Notes under the pieces: generated by a model
Seen by the model: the letters and a program-made list of their open reading frames with translations, nothing else
What the model was told of the DNA's origin: nothing
Database searches by the model: none
In this document: piece after piece, positions 1 through 5,291 of the stretch
Numbering within the stretch: position 1 is the first letter of the stretch
Layout of the letters: every line of letters begins with the position of its first letter
Made by a program: the position numbers and the translations under genes
NCBI RefSeq assembly: GCF_035506375.1
Contig: NZ_DATJPM010000094.1
Location: forward strand, 1 to 29,136
DNA from: Methanocella sp.
Lineage (GTDB): Archaea; Halobacteriota; Methanocellia; Methanocellales; Methanocellaceae
Direction: 5' to 3'
DNA: 29,136 nucleotides

Positions 1-29
1 TCGCACGCTCGCTATCGATTATTTGTCGA

Positions 30-677
30 TTAAATACCTTTGCCCATTCCGATGTTCGTAGCTAACCCCTTGCCGAGGCCGGTATTCATGCCCTTGCCCA
101 GGCCCGTATTCATGGGCATGCTCGGCGCGCCCTTGGACAGGCCCTTGGACAGGCCGCCGGCGGGAGCGTTAGCGCCCACTGCACAGGAGCCCATGGGCAT
201 CGTGTAGACCTGGGGCACCAGGCTCGTCACTGACTGGTATGCCGTGCTCATCACGGGTACGGGCACTTCCTGTGTCACACAGCTTGTCGCATATGTCGTT
301 ACCGGGACCTGCTGGGGCACTGTGGTCATCGTCGGCACGGTGATCGACGACTGGACCATGACGACCTGGGGCACCTGTATCGGGACTTCCTGGGGCACGC
401 AGACCGGCCGCGGGACCGTGATGCTTGACTGGACCGGCACCGTTACCGGCACCTGGACCGGCTGCATGACCGTGTTACAGACCGGGACCGGCACCTGGGT
501 GGTCACCGGCACATTACAGCTAACGGTCGCCACGCAGTCCTGCGGCTGGCCATACGCCACGGCGCCGCAGGCGCCGCACCCTATGCCTCCGCAGGCGCCG
601 CACTGGGCCATCGCGGGAGTTGCGGCCACCAGAAGCACGACCAGTGCCAGTGCCGCTAATAAGATTTTTCCATTCAT
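30..677 (-). CDS. Secreted Val-Pro-rich, Cys-rich repeat protein (unknown function)
   Basis: I do not recognise a family. The protein begins with a clear signal peptide: Lys near the N-terminus, a hydrophobic Leu/Ala/Val core, then ATPAMAQ. The mature part opens with a Cys/Gly-rich patch (CGACGGIGCGACG). A long middle follows in which VPV/VPQ pairs alternate with Thr, Gln and Ser; the motif QSSITVP occurs twice and Cys residues are spaced through it. The tail has short glycine repeats, GLSKG twice and MNTGLGKG twice. About ten Cys residues suggest disulfides or metal binding outside the cell. I chose ATG at 677 over the in-frame GTG at 689 because GGAGG (691-695 on this strand) lies about 13 nt before the ATG but only 1 nt before the GTG. 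A T-rich TATA-like stretch at about 720-731 fits a short leader. A cell-surface or sheath role is a guess. Confidence 0.75.
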   Translation of the reverse strand: MNGKILLAALALVVLLVAATPAMAQCGACGGIGCGACGAVAYGQPQDCVATVSCNVPVTTQVPVPVCNTVMQPVQVPVTVPVQSSITVPRPVCVPQEVPIQVPQVVMVQSSITVPTMTTVPQQVPVTTYATSCVTQEVPVPVMSTAYQSVTSLVPQVYTMPMGSCAVGANAPAGGLSKGLSKGAPSMPMNTGLGKGMNTGLGKGLATNIGMGKGI

Positions 678-829
678 ATTATTAACCACGCCTCCTTAAC
701 ACGGAACTGTTGATGAACTAAAAATAAAACCATTAGGCCCAAAAAACGCCAAAAATCAGCAGTTCAGGTGCTATTTAAGAAAATAAAGGCTAATTATGGG
801 TTATTAATTGTAACAGAGCTTAAAATGGT

Positions 830-840
830 TTTTAAATATA
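830..840 (+). promoter_or_regulatory. TATA box for the DRTGG-domain gene
   Basis: TTTTTAAATATA is a typical archaeal TATA element. A start about 25 nt downstream gives a leader of roughly 45 nt before the ATG at 911. It lies in the AT-rich gap 690-910, which holds no other gene I can support. Confidence 0.5.
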
Positions 841-910
841 CAATAAATTCTATAGCTGTCTCTGATATTACTCATAGCTCCGTTAAGGCTCGCCGCGAGA
901 TAAAATTAAT

Positions 911-1936
911 ATGCGACGCTCGCCAATCATTAATCTTGTGAAGTCGATATTCGTAAGCTCTATAACGCCCCGCAGCGGCAAGACCGTCATCACCCTCGGG
1001 CTGGCTCTTAACTCGAAGGTATTCACCGGGTTCTTCAAGCCGTTCCAGGAAAAGATGATCACGGTGAACGGCCAGCAGGTGGAGGAGGACGCCTACCTGA
1101 TGCAGTCGGTCATCGATTTCGAGGCGAGCCCCGCCGAGCTCTGCCCGTTTCCCAGAGAGTCGATACCGTCGCTCACCATGGCGCAGGTAGTGGAAGCTTA
1201 CGAGCGCGTAAGCAAGAATAAAGAGCTGATGATCGTGGAAGGCGTGGAGCTCATCACCGCCGGCTTCCTGTACGGCCTCTCGGGCTTCGACATCGTCGAG
1301 CGCCTGAAATCCGATATGATCCTTCTGTCGAACGTGGATCAGGAGTCGCTGGACCGGCTTGCCATGATAAAGCATTATATGGACTATCGGGGCATACCGC
1401 TCAAGGGCGTCATCCTGAATTTCTGCGACGATGTGGGCATAGAGAATTTTTTAAAGAGCAAGGGCATCCCCGTCATTGGCTCCATGCCGTATACGCCGTC
1501 CCTGACGACGCTCCACGTTTTCGAGATCGTGGAGGAGCTGAACGGCCTGGTGCTGGCCGGCAACGAGAACCTGAATAATCTGGTGGAGAAGACGATCATC
1601 GGCGCCATGAGCCGGGACTCGGCGCTGCGCTATTTCGAGCGTGTCCCCAATAAAGCGGTCATCACTGGCGGCGACCGCAACGACGTGTCGCTCGCGGCGC
1701 TGGACACCTCTATGGCCTGTCTCATTTTAACCGGCGGCCTGCTGCCCTCCCAGGAGATCATCGACCGGGCGCGGAACCTGGGCGTGCCGCTCATCTCCGT
1801 ACGCGAGGATACCCTGTCGGCATCGGAAGCCATCGAGAAGCTGATCGCCCGCATCGACCCCAACGACGAGAAAAAGATCAAGCTCATAAAGGACGAAGTC
1901 GCTAAAAATATTGACGTTGGCCGCATTTTACGCTAG
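911..1936 (+). CDS. P-loop/DRTGG-domain protein (BioD-like, phosphotransacetylase N-terminal type)
   Basis: The N-terminus has a degenerate P-loop, SSITPRSGKT, as in the dethiobiotin synthetase-like (AAA_26) domain found fused to the front of some phosphotransacetylases (COG0857). The central part keeps the LLSNVDQES and LNFCDD segments expected near the nucleotide site. The last third (about residues 215-320) matches a DRTGG domain, with VITGGDRNDVSLAALD and a following CLILTGG strand. There is no phosphotransacetylase domain: the 341-residue protein ends after DRTGG, so it is a stand-alone regulatory or nucleotide-binding protein, and its substrate is unknown. The start at 911 has no strong ribosome binding site. 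An in-frame GTG at 938 would begin just before the P-loop strand and remains possible. Confidence 0.75.
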   Translation: MRRSPIINLVKSIFVSSITPRSGKTVITLGLALNSKVFTGFFKPFQEKMITVNGQQVEEDAYLMQSVIDFEASPAELCPFPRESIPSLTMAQVVEAYERVSKNKELMIVEGVELITAGFLYGLSGFDIVERLKSDMILLSNVDQESLDRLAMIKHYMDYRGIPLKGVILNFCDDVGIENFLKSKGIPVIGSMPYTPSLTTLHVFEIVEELNGLVLAGNENLNNLVEKTIIGAMSRDSALRYFERVPNKAVITGGDRNDVSLAALDTSMACLILTGGLLPSQEIIDRARNLGVPLISVREDTLSASEAIEKLIARIDPNDEKKIKLIKDEVAKNIDVGRILR

Positions 1937-1941
1937 CCGGC

Positions 1942-1989
1942 CGTTCACGCGCTCTTTCACAGGGACGTGTGAATGGATTTTTGTGAACG
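1942..1989 (+). terminator. Nested hairpin after the DRTGG gene
   Basis: CGTTCAC (1942-1948) pairs with GTGAACG (1983-1989). Inside it TTCACA (1956-1961) pairs with TGTGAA (1968-1973), followed by ATTTTT. It begins six bases after the stop codon, so a terminator or 3' end stabiliser is the simplest reading. Confidence 0.45.
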
Positions 1990-2251
1990 CGTCCGTAGCA
2001 AGCATTTACTTAACAGTCAATCGCCTTAATTTATCGCACGCTCACGAAATTATTTTAAAATATTAGCGTCTAGTCAATTTACGGATTAGAAATATAAGTA
2101 TAACTTGTTTTAGCCATAAATTTGCTTAATAATTCAATTTAAATCGATCAGGCTATTCACACACAAACCATTATATACCAAAAAATATGTACATATTCAT
2201 TGTAAAACTGTAGCAATATGTGCTTAAGTCATAAATAACCGTAAAAAACCT
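1990..2251. other. AT-rich intergenic stretch without a gene
   Basis: About 260 bp of low-GC sequence. I see no open frame with a ribosome binding site and no repeat here. It leads into the promoter of the structured RNA. Confidence 0.5.
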
Positions 2252-2261
2252 CCGTTTTTCC
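2252..2261 (-). promoter_or_regulatory. Inverted copy of decamer GGAAAAACGG upstream of the RNA promoter
   Basis: CCGTTTTTCC here is the exact reverse complement of GGAAAAACGG at 2448-2457, downstream of the promoter. It ends 7 bases before the TATA box, where archaeal activators or repressors often bind. Its role is inferred only from the repetition. Confidence 0.35.
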
Positions 2262-2268
2262 AAAAAAC

Positions 2269-2276
2269 TTAAATAC
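2269..2276 (+). promoter_or_regulatory. TATA box of the structured RNA / winged-helix gene
   Basis: TTAAATAC is preceded by an A-rich BRE-like run (CCAAAAAAC). Its centre at about 2272 predicts transcription from about 2298, the first base of the outer stem of the RNA described next. Confidence 0.6.
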
Positions 2277-2297
2277 TTAGAAGTACTAGTATGCTTT

Positions 2298-2394
2298 GTC
2301 GTTAAGCGGCAAAGGCTCGCAGCCCATGTGGGGGCTGCATGCTACGATTTCACCTATACATGGGGATGGATAGGATTCGTGCAGAGCGGACGAC
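2298..2394 (+). ncRNA. Compact three-way-junction RNA (unassigned)
   Basis: All helices are visible by eye. The outer stem is GTCGT (2298-2302) with ACGAC (2390-2394). A second closing stem is GCTC (2315-2318) with GAGC (2384-2387). Hairpin 1 is GCAGCCC (2319-2325) with GGGCTGC (2332-2338) and a 6-nt loop. Hairpin 2 stacks TGC/GCA, ACGA/TCGT (2344-2347/2377-2380) and CCTAT/ATAGG (2353-2357/2370-2374) around a 12-nt G-rich loop. An unpaired strand, TAAGCGGCAAAG (2303-2314), faces the junction. The predicted transcription start coincides with the first paired base. It could be a stand-alone sRNA or the aptamer-like 5' leader of the winged-helix gene. I could not match it to a known family (not TPP, fluoride or c-di-GMP by consensus). 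Confidence 0.6.
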
Positions 2395-2441
2395 TAAATA
2401 TCATCTCAAAACGGCAATGTAGGGATTGGATTGGGTTAAAT

Positions 2442-2465
2442 AAAAACGGAAAAACGGAAAAACGC
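2442..2465 (+). repeat. Three tandem 8-bp repeats AAAAACGG
   Basis: AAAAACGG occurs at 2442-2449 and 2450-2457, and AAAAACGC at 2458-2465. The junction reads GGAAAAACGG, the decamer found inverted at 2252-2261. Protein binding sites in the leader are likely; slippage is an alternative. Confidence 0.6.
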
Positions 2466-2476
2466 AATAACAACAA

Positions 2477-2542
2477 GGCAGTCGGCGGCGTGCAGTAACG
2501 GCATTGGGGTGGATTGGGCCGCTGGACTGCCTTTTTGTTTTT
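2477..2542 (+). terminator. Hairpin plus T-tract in the leader
   Basis: GGCAGTC (2477-2483) pairs perfectly with GACTGCC (2525-2531). GCGGC (2485-2489) pairs with GCCGC (2518-2522). The stem is followed at once by TTTTTGTTTTT (2532-2542). T-tracts drive termination in archaea, so transcripts from 2298 may stop here or read through into the winged-helix gene. Confidence 0.5.
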
Positions 2543-2559
2543 CCGGGCTTTGGCCCGGA
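2542..2559 (+). other. Short strong hairpin just before the winged-helix start
   Basis: TCCGGGC and GCCCGGA form a 7-bp stem with a TTTG loop, ending four bases before the ATG at 2563. It may influence translation starting at 2563 or 2578. Confidence 0.45.
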
Positions 2560-2577
2560 TAAATGGGGATGAAGCCG

Positions 2578-3036
2578 ATGGAAATAAAAGTGAACGTGGA
2601 CGAAAAAAGCGGCAAGATCACCCAGTTGACCGTTTCCGCGGACGGCGTCGACATGACGACCATCCAGAAGGCCCTGAGCTCGATCTCTAAGAACCTTGCC
2701 AGCCCCGGGGAATCCGTGGATGAGCCGGCGGCCATGGAAAAGAAGATGGCCGACCTGATGGGCGACAACTATACGATCAAGGAACGCCTCAGGCTGTTCC
2801 TCAAGTTCGAGTTCAAGAGCCTGTGGTTCACTACCGTACAGGTAAAGGAGAAGTACGAAGCGCAGTACGGTGAAGAGATCAAGACCAGCACCGTATCGAC
2901 CTACCTGACGCGGCTCTACAACGAGGGCTTCCTCGAGCGGCGCGGCAACCGCGTCGAGCGTGAATACCACGTAATAGCTGTGAACGTCGAGGATAAGGCC
3001 GTGGAAAGGGCTGTACATAAGCCTGTCCAGCCTTAA
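2578..3036 (+). CDS. Winged helix-turn-helix protein
   Basis: A protein of about 152 residues. The N-terminal half (MEIKVNVDEKSGKITQLTV) looks like a small beta-rich region followed by a helix. The C-terminal half is a winged helix: YTIKERLRLFLKFEF, then a recognition-helix region with STVSTYLTRLYNEGFLERR and a wing ending in REYHVI. This is the usual MarR/PadR-like arrangement of archaeal regulators, though I cannot name the family. ATG codons at 2563, 2569 and 2578 are in frame. I prefer 2578 because GGGGATGA (2565-2572) can serve as its ribosome binding site, whereas 2563 has only a hairpin before it. The gene sits behind the structured RNA, repeats and terminator-like hairpin, so attenuation or autoregulation is a reasonable hypothesis. 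Confidence 0.75.
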   Translation: MEIKVNVDEKSGKITQLTVSADGVDMTTIQKALSSISKNLASPGESVDEPAAMEKKMADLMGDNYTIKERLRLFLKFEFKSLWFTTVQVKEKYEAQYGEEIKTSTVSTYLTRLYNEGFLERRGNRVEREYHVIAVNVEDKAVERAVHKPVQP

Positions 3037-3042
3037 TTCACT

Positions 3043-3072
3043 TTTTGTTTACTTTTGTTTACTTTTGTTTAC
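3043..3072. repeat. Three perfect 10-bp tandem repeats TTTTGTTTAC
   Basis: Copies at 3043-3052, 3053-3062 and 3063-3072 fill the gap between two convergent genes. The T-rich top strand could terminate the winged-helix transcript. Each unit carries a T4 run. Confidence 0.7.
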
Positions 3073-3075
3073 TAT

Positions 3076-3771
3076 TCACTCGGATCTGTGAACCGTTGTT
3101 ATTGTGAACCGGCACTTCGATCCATTCACGGCCGCGATGGGGCATGATCCACATAGCGGTCTTGTCTTGCATACACAATTCCCAAGTTGAACGATCTGCG
3201 CGTGGAAGTCATTGTACAATTCTATATCCCGGGGCAGATTCTCGGTGAAATAGCGCTGCGCTTCTTCGTAAGAGGGCTCTTTTTTAAAGATACCGTATCT
3301 CTGTAATATTCTTTTCGTATAGGCGTCGACTACGAAGATGGGCATGCCGCAGGCATAGAGCAGGATACAGTCGGCGGTCTCCTGCCCCAGGCCTTTGACC
3401 GCTAATAGCTTTTTCCTCAGCACGGCGGGCGATTCGGCGGACATCACGCTTAAATCTCCCCCATACTCCCTGTAGTAAAAGTCCATAAAATTCTTGATCT
3501 TCATCGCTTTCATGTTGTAAAACCTGGACGGCTTAATCAAAGGAGCGATTTCCTCCGCAGCGCGCTCGTTAAGCGCGAGCGGCTCGAGCATGTTCGCCCG
3601 CTTCAAGCCGTCAATTGCCTTACTGGCGTTATTCCAGGCCACATTCTGAGTAAGGATTGCGCCGATGATCACCTCGAAGGAGCTATCCGCCGGCCACCAG
3701 TTCCTGTGCCCGAACCTGTTTCGCAGCAAACGATAGATCTCCAGAAGCTCATCCCGTTTTTTATCTCTCAT
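3076..3771 (-). CDS. Endonuclease III-like DNA glycosylase (HhH-GPD, COG2231 type)
   Basis: Base-excision repair glycosylase fold. The N-terminal helix has the substrate-pocket segment GAILTQNVAW. The helix-hairpin-helix is VKGLGQETAD (about residues 125-134), and the catalytic aspartate is Asp149 in FVVDAYTKR. The Lys that gives endonuclease III its lyase activity is replaced by Gln in the hairpin (GLGQETAD), so a monofunctional glycosylase is expected. The C-terminal cysteines Cys199/201/207/210/220 could hold a 4Fe-4S cluster, but their spacing (x5, x2, x9) differs from the classical x6, x2, x5. The damaged base recognised is unknown; relatives include MagIII-type 3-methyladenine glycosylases. 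Its ATG overlaps the stop of the upstream DUF2797 gene by 4 bp (ATGA), so the two are translationally coupled. Confidence 0.85.
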   Translation of the reverse strand: MRDKKRDELLEIYRLLRNRFGHRNWWPADSSFEVIIGAILTQNVAWNNASKAIDGLKRANMLEPLALNERAAEEIAPLIKPSRFYNMKAMKIKNFMDFYYREYGGDLSVMSAESPAVLRKKLLAVKGLGQETADCILLYACGMPIFVVDAYTKRILQRYGIFKKEPSYEEAQRYFTENLPRDIELYNDFHAQIVQLGNCVCKTRPLCGSCPIAAVNGSKCRFTITTVHRSE

Positions 3772-4535
3772 ATTTCCCCCTGCCGATTAAATTCCAGTAG
3801 TGACGTCTGCAGGCTGACCTGGCCTTTTCCCTCTTCGACGTCGTAGCCGACGAGCCCGTCGAGGTTAATCGCATAGAGCGTGCTGCCCTTCTCGATGACC
3901 AGCGCCTGGCCTTTCACTCCCAGCACACGGCCGGAGACCGCCATGTTCTCGTGCGGCTCAAGCACGATGGGTTTCATCCAGGGCTTCTCGCGGAAATACT
4001 CGAAGTGCAAAATGCTATCGGCGTCATATCGGCCGTATATGGCTCGCAGCGTTTCTCCGTTCACCGTCTGTGAAAGCCCGTCGACCTTATTTTCGAAGGT
4101 GACGCGGTCCGGGTACTTCGCCGCCAGCTCCCGCTCTCGCTTCCTTGCCAGCTCGCCATCGGGGAAGCGTGCTATCTCCAGGCCGATATCGGCTCCCTGC
4201 TCCATCAGGCGCGTTTCCAGGCGCCGCGTCTTCGAGACGCCCACCTTTATCAGGCCAGGCGAGAAAATGGCCAGATAGACGGAATGCTCTATCGTGCAGG
4301 TCTTCTCTCGCTTCGTGCACTCGCCACGGCACATGACGCACGGGTCAGGCAGGATGCCCCCGCAGCGCTCGCAAAACGGGGCAGCGTCGCTATCACAATG
4401 TACGTATTTATCGCCCTCCCACAGGCCTGCGCAGCCGCGCTTTCGCAATATTAGGCCGATATCGTCCGATATGTCGATGGTGCCGGTATCCGTTAAAAGG
4501 GCCTTATCTATGGACGAGTAGCCGATGATCCTCAT
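3768..4535 (-). CDS. DUF2797 protein with Cys cluster
   Basis: The block HSVYLAIFSPGLIKVGVSK followed by RLMEQGADIGLEIARF (about residues 84-123) is diagnostic of DUF2797. It resembles the GIY-YIG nuclease core in the order of its strands (YLAIF, IKVGVS, R), but no catalytic activity is established. Before it lies a Cys-rich segment with CERCGG, CVMCRGEC and a further Cys, probably a zinc site. The last 60 residues look like a small beta domain (GRVLGVKGQALVIEKG). It is first in a two-gene operon with an endonuclease III-like glycosylase, which hints at DNA or RNA maintenance. The TATA-like TTTTAAAT (about 4563-4569 on this strand) sits about 30 nt upstream of the ATG, so the message probably has almost no leader. 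Confidence 0.75.
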   Translation of the reverse strand: MRIIGYSSIDKALLTDTGTIDISDDIGLILRKRGCAGLWEGDKYVHCDSDAAPFCERCGGILPDPCVMCRGECTKREKTCTIEHSVYLAIFSPGLIKVGVSKTRRLETRLMEQGADIGLEIARFPDGELARKRERELAAKYPDRVTFENKVDGLSQTVNGETLRAIYGRYDADSILHFEYFREKPWMKPIVLEPHENMAVSGRVLGVKGQALVIEKGSTLYAINLDGLVGYDVEEGKGQVSLQTSLLEFNRQGEI

Positions 4536-4601
4536 CTTATAGCTACAATAGGTCCGCCATCATTTAAAACGTTCTTCTATACCGGTTAATTTAATTGGTA
4601 T

Positions 4602-4618
4602 TATGACTTATAGTCATA
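4602..4618. promoter_or_regulatory. 17-bp palindrome at the start of a COG1751 gene (candidate operator)
   Basis: TATGACT-TAT-AGTCATA is a perfect inverted repeat. It lies between an AT-rich TATA candidate (TTAATTTAATT, 4586-4596) and the chosen ATG at 4621, where a bound repressor would block transcription. It sits in the divergent spacer shared with the DUF2797 operon. Confidence 0.5.
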
Positions 4619-4620
4619 TT

Positions 4621-5214
4621 ATGATAACTCGTGAAATTGCGTATTTTGAAAAACCGGGTCCTCAAAATACCGATGATACGATACGGTTCGCCGTGAAGCG
4701 GGCGAAGGAGCTGGAGATCAAGTACGTAGTCGTGGCAAGCGTCAGCGGCGAGACGGGCGTGAAAGCGGCGAGGGCTTTCAAGGGCACGGGCGTGAAGGTC
4801 GTAGTCGTCGGCCACCACGTCGGGTTCTCAAAGCCCGGCGCCCGGGAGCTGCAGGAGCCGTATATTAAAGAGCTACAGGCGCTGGGCGCCGTCATCGTGG
4901 AGCAGACGCACGCCTTATCTGGCGTGGAGCGGTCCATCTCCCGGCGCCTGGGGGGTGTGTCCCGGGTCGAGGCAATTGCAGAAGCACTGAGGACCCTGGT
5001 CAGCGTGGGCGCCAAGGTCGCCGTCGAGTGCAGCATCATGGCGGCCGACGGGGGCCAGGTTCCGGTGGACGGCAGTACGGAGATAATCGCCATGGGGGGC
5101 ACGTATCCCGGCGCCGATACGGCCTGCGTCATACTGCCGGCGCACGCGAACAATTTCTTCGATATGCAGATACGGGAGTTCATCGCCATCCCCAGAAAAA
5201 AGACGAAGGAATGA
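4621..5214 (+). CDS. COG1751 protein (pyruvate kinase C-terminal alpha/beta-like), copy 1
   Basis: A 197-residue protein of the family named after the C-terminal alpha/beta domain of pyruvate kinase. It has no kinase domain, so pyruvate kinase activity is not expected; structures of archaeal members reported FMN binding (from memory). The family signature is visible near the end: EIIAMGGTYPGADTACVILPA, then MQIREFIAIP. The middle has VVVASVSGETGVKAA and VAVECSIMAADGG. A second copy lies at 18611 and aligns from its own first residue to MITREIAYFEKPG here, which is why I start at ATG 4621 and not 4603. The ATG at 4603 lies inside the palindrome, and no ribosome binding site is obvious, so the transcript may be leaderless. 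The biological role is unknown. Confidence 0.8.
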   Translation: MITREIAYFEKPGPQNTDDTIRFAVKRAKELEIKYVVVASVSGETGVKAARAFKGTGVKVVVVGHHVGFSKPGARELQEPYIKELQALGAVIVEQTHALSGVERSISRRLGGVSRVEAIAEALRTLVSVGAKVAVECSIMAADGGQVPVDGSTEIIAMGGTYPGADTACVILPAHANNFFDMQIREFIAIPRKKTKE

Positions 5215-5291
5215 GCTGCCCTTTATCATGTTAACGCTATACGGAAACGATATAATGCAGGGGCTATCTAATGTAGCCAGAGCCAGGGGGC

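Noticed and set aside
2303..2325. Similarity of GGCAAAGGCTCGCAGCC to the c-di-GMP riboswitch core
   Set aside because: Only short words match. The helices and order of the c-di-GMP aptamer are not present, and it is not expected in methanogens.
2360..2422. 20-residue ORF (ATGGGGATGG...) inside the structured RNA
   Set aside because: Its ATG is in the hairpin 2 loop and it has no ribosome binding site. A leader peptide is not excluded, but nothing supports it.
3043..3072. Tandem TTTTGTTTAC repeats as a possible CRISPR remnant
   Set aside because: The units are contiguous 10-mers without spacers. No CRISPR-type repeat or cas gene is seen anywhere in the window.
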